Shown: positions 1 through 7,861 of the stretch, piece after piece
How the letters are laid out: each line of letters opens with the position of its first letter
Position numbering within the stretch: position 1 is the stretch's first letter
Assembly: GCA_017469325.1 (NCBI GenBank)
Contig: JAFUGO010000033.1
Coordinates: 1-26,027, forward strand
Reading direction: 5' to 3'
Length of the DNA: 26,027 nucleotides
Source of the DNA: Mogibacterium sp.
Lineage (GTDB): Bacteria > Bacillota_A > Clostridia > Peptostreptococcales > Anaerovoracaceae
Notes under the pieces: model-generated
Seen by the model: the letters and a program-made list of their open reading frames with translations, nothing else
What the model was told of the DNA's origin: nothing
Database searches by the model: none
Program-made: the position numbers and the translations under genes

Positions 1-804
1 CACGTCCGTGACTTCCTCCTGCTCCTGCACGTAGCCGAGGACCTTGCCGTTGTACGCGTACTCGTAAACTGTGAACCTGTCGAATACGATGAGTATGCCC
101 GCGGCGATGATCGCGATAGCAAGGAACGCGATCCCTATGGTGCGGCTGGAGTTCTGATATGTCGATCCGACGCGGTGCGCCTCGGTAACGATGCCTCTGC
201 CCATTCCGGTCAGGACATTATCTCTTCCGTCCTGTAACCTGTCGTGCAGATTGATGACGGACGCGAGAGGAGTCTTTCTGTTTTCGAGGAACTTCTTCTC
301 GTATTTCTCCTTCCTGAGCCTTCTTTCGATCTCCTTCTTCGACTCTTTCGGAGCTTCCTCCGGTTCTTCTTCAGTGGCTTCAGCCTCGGCAGCCGGAGTT
401 TCTTCCGGCTTCTCCTCTTCAGCGGCTTCCGGCTCAGTTACTTCCTCTGCTGCATCCTCTTCATCGACCGGTTCTGTTTCTTCGACTGGTTCCGGTTGTT
501 CTTCCTGTTCCGCAGGAACCTCTTCAGGTTCAACTTCTGCTGCAGGCTCCTCTATGATCTCGGCTGCCGGAGATTCCTTGAATTCGACTCCGATCTCCTC
601 AGGGTCCACAAAAGTGATGTCCCCCGGAGTCAGGCCGTTCTGCTTCAGGTATCTCGCGTACGCCAAAGCGGCCTCCCTTATCTGCGTTTCATCGAGTTCG
701 GGCGCCGGTATATCTGCGATCTCTGCATAAACCTCAGCGGGCTTATCCTTTTGTTTGTCCTGTTCAGTATTTATTGTTTTTTCTTCAGTGGTTTTATCTG
801 CCAT
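1..804 (-). CDS. Acidic single-pass membrane protein, 3' end beyond window (possible envelope peptidase or G5-type protein)
   Basis: The reading frame starts at ATG 804 and stays open for 268 codons to the window edge, so only the N-terminal part is seen. An AAGGTG ribosome binding site lies 5 nt upstream, and the start overlaps the end of the dnaD-like gene by 11 bp, which implies translational coupling. Residues 1-80 are polar, about 80-160 are very rich in Glu, Pro and Ala, and 150-172 are Lys/Arg-rich. Residues about 223-241 (IGIAFLAIAIIAAGILIVF) form one transmembrane helix. The segment after it contains VYEYAYNGKVLGYV, which resembles the short repeats preceding G5 or M23-peptidase domains of clostridial cell-wall proteins; that family link is inference. 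The likely topology is an acidic N-terminal region inside and the C-terminus outside. It is the last visible gene of the parA-to-dnaD cluster. Existence of the gene is well supported; its function is not. Confidence 0.7.
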   Translation of the reverse strand, partial: MADKTTEEKTINTEQDKQKDKPAEVYAEIADIPAPELDETQIREAALAYARYLKQNGLTPGDITFVDPEEIGVEFKESPAAEIIEEPAAEVEPEEVPAEQEEQPEPVEETEPVDEEDAAEEVTEPEAAEEEKPEETPAAEAEATEEEPEEAPKESKKEIERRLRKEKYEKKFLENRKTPLASVINLHDRLQDGRDNVLTGMGRGIVTEAHRVGSTYQNSSRTIGIAFLAIAIIAAGILIVFDRFTVYEYAYNGKVLGYVQEQEEVTDV

Positions 805-2224
805 CTACACCTTTATCTTTTTCCGTGTACCATTTATACGCTTCTTCAGCGCGCTGCCTGCAGCAGCTGCACACCATCCCCTCATCGGTGTAACCTGTAT
901 CCCTGCATTTGTCGCATCTGTACTTTCTTGTCAGATGATCGACAGGGAACCCGTTCTCTGCGAGGAGCTGTTTCTTTCTTTCTTCTATCCCTATGCGCTC
1001 TGCCCTGAGCCTCTGCTTGGCGTCCTGATCAGCGCCGCCCGGCCTCATCGACAGGAGTTTCGCGTTGATGCTCTTTTCAGCCTCAAACAGCCTTCCCATC
1101 TCAGGCACCCTGCGGAGCACTTCTGCTCTTCTCGCCTCGAGCGCTTTGCTGTCGTATTTCCTTATATATTCGAAGTAGTCATTGAGTACCTTGCGGCTCA
1201 CCTTGCTTCCGCTCTCAAATTCACCGGACTCCTGAGCTTCGCCCTGACGTCTGTTCTGAAGTCTCGTGTCGACTCCGCCCTTTTCGAGCCTGTGGTTCTC
1301 GATGACCTTGTTAACGTATCTGAGGTTAGGATCTCTGAGCCCTGCTGCTGCGGCGCATGCGTCGAGCACCTCTCCGATGGAGCAACCCAGCTCGTCGAAC
1401 CACCTGTCCATGATCTCTCTGTCAGCGGGAGCCGGCAGGCGGGTGAACCCCAGTGCGTTGAACACCTGTCTGTACCAGGAGTTGCGCTTGCTGTGTTTGT
1501 CAAGCAGCCTCTTCGCGTCCTCGACGGTACGGCAGCCTTCCTCGGTCCACCTGAGCGCCACTTTGAAGATATAGTCGATGCTGTATTTCTCAAGATCGGC
1601 GCAGTAGTCGATCGCGAAGTCGAATATCTCAGGCTCGATGCCGTAGACCTTTATGGCGTCCTCTATCTTGGAGGTCTCCTGCCTTGAGATCGTGCGGCCC
1701 GTAGTCACCTGATACTTCTCAAAGAGGGCGCGCAGCCTCTTGTCAACGAGCTTGCTGCTCATCACCTCGTCGAATTCCATATCGTCTATGGAGAGGTAGA
1801 GCGGAACGTCCTCGCCGGAGTCTTCCTCTTCATCGGCAGTATCCGCTGCCACAGGCGCAGCCGGAGCATCGGCCTGCGGAGTATATGCCGCGTTTCCGTA
1901 GATCTGCTCGACCTGGCTCACAAACACCAGACTTTGCGTTACTTCTCCGTCCGGCCCGGTCTCTTTGCCCAGCTTCACGAGGCCTCTCGACTCCCAGTAG
2001 ATCCAGGCTTCTTCGGTCTCCTCCTCGCTGAGCCCCAGTCTGTGCGCCATCTTGTGCGTGTCTATATCCTGGCCGTAGCTCGCATACATCAGACCGAAAA
2101 GATACACCTTAACATAGTCCCCCGGCGCGTCAGGCAGGAACTCGCTGATCACGAGGTTCTCTATCTCCGTGCTGCAGAGGAATATGTCTTTTTTATCTTC
2201 TAACGATAGTCTGATCTTTGCCAT
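794..2224 (-). CDS. DnaD-like primosome protein with a C-terminal DnaC/DnaI-type zinc helicase-binding domain
   Basis: This 476-residue protein probably acts in loading the replicative helicase at the origin. Residues about 1-112 match the clostridial DnaD N-terminal winged-helix domain (IENLVISEFLPDAPGDYVKV). After an acidic linker come two DnaD/DnaB_2-type repeats, at about 160-245 (YSIDYIFKVALRWTEEGCRT) and 255-325 (PAPADREIMDRWFDELGC). Residues about 345-476 resemble the N-terminal domain of the helicase loader DnaC/DnaI rather than DnaD: a helical region, then GFPVDHLTRKYRCDKCRDTG and the Cys cluster C437, C440, C452, C454, C455. The AAA+ ATPase that normally follows that domain is absent; the protein ends 21 residues after the last Cys. 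It starts 3 nt after the dnaB stop. Family assignment to DnaD is confident; the loader-domain fusion is inferred from motif resemblance. Confidence 0.85.
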   Translation of the reverse strand: MAKIRLSLEDKKDIFLCSTEIENLVISEFLPDAPGDYVKVYLFGLMYASYGQDIDTHKMAHRLGLSEEETEEAWIYWESRGLVKLGKETGPDGEVTQSLVFVSQVEQIYGNAAYTPQADAPAAPVAADTADEEEDSGEDVPLYLSIDDMEFDEVMSSKLVDKRLRALFEKYQVTTGRTISRQETSKIEDAIKVYGIEPEIFDFAIDYCADLEKYSIDYIFKVALRWTEEGCRTVEDAKRLLDKHSKRNSWYRQVFNALGFTRLPAPADREIMDRWFDELGCSIGEVLDACAAAAGLRDPNLRYVNKVIENHRLEKGGVDTRLQNRRQGEAQESGEFESGSKVSRKVLNDYFEYIRKYDSKALEARRAEVLRRVPEMGRLFEAEKSINAKLLSMRPGGADQDAKQRLRAERIGIEERKKQLLAENGFPVDHLTRKYRCDKCRDTGYTDEGMVCSCCRQRAEEAYKWYTEKDKGVDGR

Positions 2225-2227
2225 TGT

Positions 2228-3586
2228 TTATTCCATTGCCATGTTGCCGAACTTGACGTAGCGTGGTATCCATGTGAGATTCGCGATACCGGTAGGACCG
2301 TTTCTGTGCTTGGCGATATTCACCGCGCAGGTGAGTCCCGTGTTCTCGTCTATGTTGGCGCGCTCGTCTTCCGAGCTGTAGTAATCGTCTCTCTTGAGGA
2401 AGATGACCACGTCCGCGTCCTGCTCGATAGCACCCGAGTCTCTCAGGTCGGACAGCTTAGGCATGTGATCGCCTCCGCGCTGTTCCGGTCCTCTCGACAG
2501 CTGCGAGAGCAGTATGACCGCGCAGTCGAGCTCCTTGGCCATGATCTTGATCGATCTCGTGATGGCCGCGATCTCTTTTTCTCTCTGTTCGATACGGTAG
2601 CCGCCCATGCTCATCAGCTGCAGGTAGTCGATCACGACCAGATCCAGGTCGCCTTTCTCCTGCTTGAAGCGGCGGCATTTGTTCTTCATCTCGACAGGTG
2701 TGATGACCGATGTCTCGTCTATTACCATGTCCAGCCCGTAGAAGCTGTCCTGGGCAGCCGCGAGGTCTTCCCACTCGTCCATCGAGATATTTCCTTTATG
2801 TATATTCTCGAGAGGCACGCTCGATGTCATGGAAAGAAGTCTCTCTCCGAGCTGAGTGTTTGCCATCTCAAGGCTGAATACCATTACTTTTTTGCCGACC
2901 GAAGCCGCGTGCTCGGCAACATTGAGCGCGAAAGCGGTCTTGCCTACACCCGGTCTTGCGGCCAGTATGATAAGGTCCGTCTTCTGAAATCCACCGAGGA
3001 TCTCGTCGACCTTCCTGAATCCTGTCGGGATGCCCTTGGTCTCGCCGCTCTTCTCGAGCTCCTGCAGATGCTAGATGTTCTGGAAGAGTACATCGTTTAT
3101 ATCCACGTAGCTGCTGCGCTGAGCCTTGTGCGCGATCTCGAGGATGCGCTGCTCGGCGTTGTCGAGTATGTCTTCAGGCGGGATCTCCTGCGAGTACGCG
3201 GAGTCCCTTATCGATTCAGCCTCAGTGATGAGCTGCCTCATCTTGGATTTGTCGGAGACTGTCTCGGCATAATAGCGGGCATTCGAAGGGACGATGGCTT
3301 CATCCATCAGTCTGCTGAGGTATGTGATACCTCCAACCATGTCGGCTGTCTTGCGCTGCTTCAGAGCCGAGTAGACAGTCGTGATATCTACTCCGGTACC
3401 GCGCTGGTCCATGTCGATCATGGTCCTGAAAATCTCCTGATGCTCCTTCAGATAGAAGTCCTCGGGTCTGAGCATTGCGCTCACGTCAGCCCTGGCGTCC
3501 TGATTCTTGAGCATCGAACCCAGCACCGCTTTCTCGGCCTCTATATCGACCGGCGGAAGCAGTACGTCTTTTCTTTCCTCATCCAT
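2228..3586 (-). pseudogene. dnaB: Replicative DNA helicase DnaB, interrupted by an in-frame TAG
   Basis: This is the hexameric helicase that unwinds DNA at the replication fork. The frame from ATG 3586 to TAA 2228 is 453 codons, the normal length, with no frameshift, but codon 172 (3071-3073) is TAG. Upstream lies the N-terminal primase-interacting domain (EAEKAVLGSMLKN, FYLKEHQEIFRTM). Downstream in the same frame are the linker (GIPTGF), Walker A ARPGVGKT at 210-217, Walker B (LVVIDYLQLM) and the C-terminal SDLRDSGAIEQDADVV motif. The TAG falls in the linker helix between domains. The first in-frame ATG after it (2884) lies beyond Walker A, so simple re-initiation would not give an active ATPase. 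Every other signature residue checked is intact, so this is not an old pseudogene. A base-call error, a recent nonsense mutation with a second copy elsewhere, or suppression could explain it. Gene identity is certain. Confidence 0.9.
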
Positions 3587-3588
3587 TT

Positions 3589-4038
3589 TTATTTGCCGCC
3601 TTCGATCTTGATAACGACTTTAGCACTTACATCCTGGAACAGCTTGATCTCAATGGTCTCGACTCCGGTCTCTTTGATCGGCTTGGCGAGCACGATCTTT
3701 CTCTTGTCGATGTCCTCACCTGTCTGCTCTTTGATCGCCTCAGCAATGTCCATCGAAGTGATGGATCCGAAGAGCCTGCCGCCCTCGCCGACCTTTGTCT
3801 TGACGGTCACGACATTGCCCTCGAGTCTTGCCTTAAAAGCTTCAGCCTCTGCCTTGTCCTGTGCGAACTTCTCGGCAGCTTTGGCCTTTTCTCTTTCGAT
3901 CGCCTTCTTGTTTGCAGGTGTAGCTTCAACAGCGAGTCCACCCGGGATGAGTTTGTTGCGCGCGTATCCGTCGCTTACCTTTACAACATCACCGGCCTTG
4001 CCTGATCCCTTAACATCTTTCTTCAGAATGACTTCCAT
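3589..4038 (-). CDS. rplI: 50S ribosomal protein bL9
   Basis: This 149-residue protein binds 23S rRNA near the L1 stalk and helps maintain reading frame. Length is typical. The N-terminal RNA-binding domain has the family signature [20 protein letters not shown] followed by [13 protein letters not shown] long connecting helix follows (about 42-75, rich in Lys, Glu and Ala), then the C-terminal domain with GRLFGSIT. The start is supported by AAAGGAG just upstream. It sits between gdpP (24-nt gap) and dnaB (2-nt gap), the common Firmicute gdpP-rplI-dnaB order, so the genes are probably cotranscribed and the dnaB ribosome binding site lies inside the end of rplI. Confidence 0.97.
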   Translation of the reverse strand: MEVILKKDVKGSGKAGDVVKVSDGYARNKLIPGGLAVEATPANKKAIEREKAKAAEKFAQDKAEAEAFKARLEGNVVTVKTKVGEGGRLFGSITSMDIAEAIKEQTGEDIDKRKIVLAKPIKETGVETIEIKLFQDVSAKVVIKIEGGK

Positions 4039-4062
4039 TTTTATCTCCTTTATCTGCCCGGA

Positions 4063-5859
4063 TCACCTGATCAGTTCGATCTCCTGTGTCCTGGCTATAG
4101 CTCTTTTGCGTTCTTCCTCTTCTCGTTCCAGCGCTTCCTTTACGAGCTTCTTGACCTTCGCGAGGACCTCTGCCAGCGGCTCGTCCGTCTGAACTGCCGC
4201 CGATGTGAAGTGTCCGCCGCCGCCCAGTTTCTCCATCAGGGTCTGGACGTTCAGATCTCCCAGAGACCTTGCGCTTATTACGGTCTGGCCTCTCTCGTTC
4301 CTTCCGAAAGCGAACGACGCCTTGGTTCCCTTTACTGTCATCAGCTCATCCGCGACCTGCGCGTTTATGACCTGCGTATTGTTCGTTGTGCCCTCTGTGA
4401 TGGCGTACGCGATGTTGTCTTCCGCGAACTCCGCTGAAGCGATCGCATTCGCCTTCGCCACGAAGTCCTCCTGTCTTACCTGGAAGAACCTCTTGACCTC
4501 GGTCGTATCCGCGCCGCCTCTCTTGAGCCACGAAGCAGCTTCGAAAGTCCTAACGCCTGTGCGGCCAGAGAAGTTGTTCGAGTCGACCATGATGCCCGCG
4601 AGCATGAGCTCCGCCTCGAGCTTGTTGATGAATCTCTTCTGCGAGAAGTGCTGCATCAGCTCGGCCAGAAGTTCACTCGCCGACGATGCGTAGCTTTCTA
4701 TATACGCGACTGCCGAGTTCTGATATGTGTCCGCCGCCAGCCTGTGGTGGTCGATGATGACCCTCGTCTTGCAGGCGTTCACGAGCTCCGGGCTCTCTAT
4801 CAGTACCGGCCTGTTGGTGTCGACGATTATGAGGAGCGACCTATCGGTCACCATGCGGAGAGCTCTCTCCGGCTTGATTATGTGGTAATCCTCGGTGTCC
4901 GCCGCCAGGTTGTACACCACGTCGAGCGCCTCGTTGTGCTTGTCTATGACGATGTACGAGTCCTTGTCGAGATAGGTGCATATGGCGCTTGCGCCCACCG
5001 CCGAACCGAACGCGTCCATGTCAGGCCACCTGTGGCCCATGATGAAGACCTTGTCGGCATCGTTTATGAGAGCTTTGATCGCGTGAGCTATTACCCTCGG
5101 CTTGCTCCTGTTGTTTTTCTCGAGCGACTGCAGCGTTCCGCCGTAGTACTTGGTCCCGTCGTCAGTCTTTACGACCGCCTGATCGCCTCCGCGTCCGAGA
5201 GCCAGCTCCAGTGCGGCCTCCGCGAGTTCGGATGACTCGATCAGCGAGATATCCGACGCTCCCACTCCGATACTTATGGAAGCAGGGAAGTCGATCTGCG
5301 AATCGAGGCTCCTTACGTCGTCCAGCACGCTGAAGTTGTCTTCGATCATCTGATCAAGCTTTCCGCGGCTCGTATACATGACGTATCTCTCGTCGCCGGT
5401 GCTGATGACAGGTGATCCGAACGAAGCTCCCCACTTACGCACCAGTCCGTCTATCTGAGCCGGGATGACTCTCCTGAAATCCTCGGGAGCGCTGGCCACC
5501 AGCTCGTCGTAGTTGTCGATGTTGATGTACGCTATGACTGCCTGATCGCTTGCGAGTTTGCTGCGGAACGACTCTCTCGCCGTCGCCTCGTCGAAGAACA
5601 CGACTATGTCTTCGTCATCTTTTGCGTCGGTGTTGATCCAGAGCTTGAACATCTTGTTGTTGCGCTCGAGGATCATTTCCTCCTCATTCGCGTTCATCAG
5701 CTGCTCTCTTCTGAAACCGGTAAGTGTAAAAAAGTTGTAGCCGGCTATGTCCTCATACACGAAAACATTCTTGATAAGCGGATTCGCTCCAGTGACTATG
5801 CCGTCTTTGTCCACCGTACAAACCGGTATGGGAAGCTCTTTTATAAATATGTTTTCCAT
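4063..5859 (-). CDS. gdpP: Cyclic-di-AMP phosphodiesterase, GdpP type, without the N-terminal membrane helices
   Basis: This DHH/DHHA1 phosphodiesterase would hydrolyse cyclic di-AMP to pApA. Domains in order are a PAS-like domain (about 1-75), a degenerate GGDEF domain (about 95-205, ending near the GdpP hallmark ALGRGGDQAVVK), then the DHH domain with GHRWPDMDAFGSA, VDTNRP and the DHH triad in VIIDHHR, and DHHA1 with LGGGGHFTSAA. All metal-binding motifs appear intact. I choose ATG 5859 (598 aa) over the frame's earlier ATG at 5883, because an AAGGG/GTGAGG site lies just upstream and it starts 10 nt after the parB stop. Typical GdpP has two transmembrane helices before the PAS domain; this protein begins directly with PAS, so it is predicted soluble. 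Identification is strong; the missing anchor is a direct observation. Confidence 0.92.
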   Translation of the reverse strand: MENIFIKELPIPVCTVDKDGIVTGANPLIKNVFVYEDIAGYNFFTLTGFRREQLMNANEEEMILERNNKMFKLWINTDAKDDEDIVVFFDEATARESFRSKLASDQAVIAYINIDNYDELVASAPEDFRRVIPAQIDGLVRKWGASFGSPVISTGDERYVMYTSRGKLDQMIEDNFSVLDDVRSLDSQIDFPASISIGVGASDISLIESSELAEAALELALGRGGDQAVVKTDDGTKYYGGTLQSLEKNNRSKPRVIAHAIKALINDADKVFIMGHRWPDMDAFGSAVGASAICTYLDKDSYIVIDKHNEALDVVYNLAADTEDYHIIKPERALRMVTDRSLLIIVDTNRPVLIESPELVNACKTRVIIDHHRLAADTYQNSAVAYIESYASSASELLAELMQHFSQKRFINKLEAELMLAGIMVDSNNFSGRTGVRTFEAASWLKRGGADTTEVKRFFQVRQEDFVAKANAIASAEFAEDNIAYAITEGTTNNTQVINAQVADELMTVKGTKASFAFGRNERGQTVISARSLGDLNVQTLMEKLGGGGHFTSAAVQTDEPLAEVLAKVKKLVKEALEREEEERKRAIARTQEIELIR

Positions 5860-5869
5860 GACCTCACCC

Positions 5870-6826
5870 TTATCTGAAGGCATCCCTCAATGCATCAATG
5901 AGCCTGTTGAGTTCTTCAAGACTGTAATACTCAAGCTCTATCTTACCCTTGCGGTCATCTCCGTCGATGTGCACCTTGGTGCCCGTCAGAGTCATAAGCT
6001 CTCTTTCGACCGCAGCGACTTCAGCTGCCCTTGCCTTGTCTTCGGCAGAAGCCTTTTTACGCTTCCTGCGCTCCGGCCTGAGCTCGTCTTTCACCTTCTC
6101 GGCCAGACGTTCCGTAGCTCTTACCGAAAGGTCATTGCGGATGATCTTTTCGGCGATCTCTTTCTGTTTGGCCTTATCAGATATATTTATGATGGTTCTT
6201 CCGTGAGCCGCGGACATTTGTCCGCTGGATACGTACTGTTGTATCTCTTCCGGAAGCTTCAGCAGTCTTATACTGTTGGCGATGTATGTACGGCTCCTTC
6301 CGAGCGAGGCGGATACCTGCTCCTGGGTGAAACCGTATTTTTCCGTCATGGACTTAAGTCCCAGCGCTTCTTCGATGGGATCCAGGTCCTCGCGCTGCAT
6401 GTTCTCGATGATCGCGACTATCGCGTTCTGTCTGTCGTCGAAGTTCCTTACGATGCAAGGCACCGTTCTGAGTCCCGCGATCCTTGAAGCGCGCCACCTT
6501 CTTTCACCGGCGACCAGCTCGTAGCCCGTCTGGCTCTCCCTTACGATCAGCGGCTGTATGACGCCGTTGGCCTTTATGGATCCGGCGAGCTCGTTCAGCT
6601 TCTCTTCGTCGAAGTTCTTACGCGGCTGCGCGCTGTTAGGCCTTATATCGTTTATGTCGATATACAGCACTCTGTCGTCGCTGTCTGTGTCTTTGCTGTT
6701 ATTTGAGGCGGCAGCTTTCGCGGCCTCGGCAGCACCGGTCTTTTTGACGGGCTCTTTTTCTTCAATAGGGGCTGCATCCGCAAACAGCGCGTCGAGCCCT
6801 CTCCCAAGTCCTGCTTTCTTAGCCAT
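5870..6826 (-). CDS. parB: Chromosome partitioning protein ParB (Spo0J)
   Basis: This CTP-dependent DNA clamp loads at parS and recruits condensin to the origin. I place the start at ATG 6826 (318 aa), giving the canonical MAKKAGLGRGLDALF; an earlier in-frame start at 6955 would run through parA. Visible motifs are the CTP-binding box ELVAGERRWRAS, the ENMQREDLDPIEEA arginine-patch region, a helix-turn-helix (QEQVSASLGRSRTYIANSIR) that reads parS, and a C-terminal dimerisation domain (GKIELEYYSLEELNRLIDAL). It overlaps parA by 8 nt, so the two are translationally coupled. Its target sites lie just upstream of parA. Confidence 0.97.
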   Translation of the reverse strand: MAKKAGLGRGLDALFADAAPIEEKEPVKKTGAAEAAKAAASNNSKDTDSDDRVLYIDINDIRPNSAQPRKNFDEEKLNELAGSIKANGVIQPLIVRESQTGYELVAGERRWRASRIAGLRTVPCIVRNFDDRQNAIVAIIENMQREDLDPIEEALGLKSMTEKYGFTQEQVSASLGRSRTYIANSIRLLKLPEEIQQYVSSGQMSAAHGRTIINISDKAKQKEIAEKIIRNDLSVRATERLAEKVKDELRPERRKRKKASAEDKARAAEVAAVERELMTLTGTKVHIDGDDRKGKIELEYYSLEELNRLIDALRDAFR

Positions 6827-7613
6827 TTCTCTTCGCTCTCTTCCTTGCTCTTTCTCTGGAGAGAAACTCCTTGGTGAATTCCTGATACGCCTTTGCGCCC
6901 TGCGCCTTAGGATCATAGTCGATGATCGGCTTGCCGTAGCTCGGAGCTTCCGCAAGTCTTACGTTGCGCGGGATTATCGTGTGATACATTGCCGGACCGA
7001 AGAAGTTGCGGACGTCCTCGACTACCGCCTGCGAAAGGTTGGTCCTTCCGTCAAACATGCTGAGGATGACGCCGTCGATGTACAGGCCCGGGTTCAGTCT
7101 TTCTTTGACTTTCTCTATAGTGCTTATCAGCTGGCTCACTCCCTCAAGCGCGTAGAACTCGCACTGGATAGGTATGAGCACGCTGTTAACAGCTGTGAGT
7201 GAGTTGATGGTAAGAATGCCAAGCGAAGGAGGGCAGTCAACAAGAATGAAGTCGTACTCATCCCTGACTGCGTCTATGACTCTCTTGAGTCTTCCCTCGC
7301 GGCCTTCAAGCATGGCAAGCTCTACCTCGGCGCCTGCAAGATCTACGCTTGCGGGGATGAGGAAGAGGTTCTCCGTATTTGTCGGCAAAACAGCCTTCTT
7401 GACATCAAAGTCGATATCGATGAGCGCGTCATAAAGGGTGTTCTTCAGAGTCCTTTTACGGATGCCGATTCCGCTTGTGGTGTTTCCCTGCGGATCGATA
7501 TCTACCATGAGGACCTTCTTGCCCCTGTGCGCCAGGCACGCCGCGAGAGTTATGTTGGTGGTCGTCTTTCCGACGCCGCCCTTCTGATTGAAAATAGCAA
7601 TTGCTTTGCCCAT
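6819..7613 (-). CDS. parA: Chromosome partitioning ATPase ParA (Soj)
   Basis: This deviant Walker-type ATPase works with ParB in origin segregation and, in Bacillus, modulates DnaA activity. It has 264 residues, full length. Motifs are the deviant P-loop KGGVGKTTT (residues 11-19), the A' motif VDIDPQGN and the Walker B-like LVDCPPSLG. The ATG has a strong GGGAGG ribosome binding site 6 nt upstream. It is the first gene of the run that continues through parB, gdpP, rplI, dnaB and dnaD, and is separated from rsmG by the parS-bearing spacer. Confidence 0.97.
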   Translation of the reverse strand: MGKAIAIFNQKGGVGKTTTNITLAACLAHRGKKVLMVDIDPQGNTTSGIGIRKRTLKNTLYDALIDIDFDVKKAVLPTNTENLFLIPASVDLAGAEVELAMLEGREGRLKRVIDAVRDEYDFILVDCPPSLGILTINSLTAVNSVLIPIQCEFYALEGVSQLISTIEKVKERLNPGLYIDGVILSMFDGRTNLSQAVVEDVRNFFGPAMYHTIIPRNVRLAEAPSYGKPIIDYDPKAQGAKAYQEFTKEFLSRERARKRAKRNG

Positions 7614-7626
7614 TCATTACCTCCCT

Positions 7627-7681
7627 CGGGACGCAAATCCCGATTAAACACTTCCGTGTATTATACTTCAATCGTGTGAAG
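7627..7681 (-). promoter_or_regulatory. Putative parA promoter and leader with two inverted repeats
   Basis: On the minus strand a perfect TATAAT (-10) lies at 7660-7665, about 50 nt before the parA ATG. No good -35 is seen at 16-18 nt. Abutting the -10 is a 16-bp interrupted palindrome, CTTCA-N6-TGAAG (7666-7681), in an operator-like position. In the leader, CGGGA-N6-TCCCG (7627-7642) can form a hairpin ending right beside the ribosome binding site. The -10 is convincing; the regulatory roles are inference. Confidence 0.5.
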
Positions 7682-7798
7682 GTTTTCTACTTTATATTGC
7701 GTTTTCTTGTGATGTTTTGGTGATGTTTGTGGCCTTAAATTTGTGCAAAATGCAAATTGTGTCTTTCCGTCTTTCGAACCACAATATATAGACCTGAA

Positions 7799-7814
7799 TG
7801 TTTCACGTGAAACA
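7799..7814. promoter_or_regulatory. parS site 1 (ParB loading site)
   Basis: TGTTTCACGTGAAACA is a perfect 16-bp palindrome identical to the parS consensus of Bacillus-type ParB/Spo0J. It lies in the spacer between rsmG and parA, beside its cognate genes and about 8 kb from the origin. Confidence 0.97.
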
Positions 7815-7843
7815 TAATCGCTGCTCCAGGGGATTATTGATAT

Positions 7844-7859
7844 TGTTTCACGTGAAACA
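7844..7859. promoter_or_regulatory. parS site 2 (ParB loading site)
   Basis: A second perfect TGTTTCACGTGAAACA, extended to an 18-bp palindrome by flanking T and A. It begins 45 bp from the start of site 1 and ends 2 bp from the rsmG stop codon. Paired parS sites at this locus are common in Firmicutes. Confidence 0.97.
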
Positions 7860-7861
7860 AT

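Noticed and set aside
191..1687. Long plus-strand frames opposite the left-edge gene and the dnaD-like gene
   Set aside because: Low-complexity Ser- or Leu/Phe-rich translations that mirror the Glu/Pro-rich and coding sequence of the minus strand.
3071..3073. Reassigned TAG code for the whole genome
   Set aside because: gyrB ends with TAG exactly at its canonical C-terminus and udp also ends with TAG, so TAG works as a stop here.
2306..4192. 628-codon plus-strand frame
   Set aside because: Antisense shadow spanning dnaB, rplI and the end of gdpP; the minus-strand proteins are clearly recognisable.
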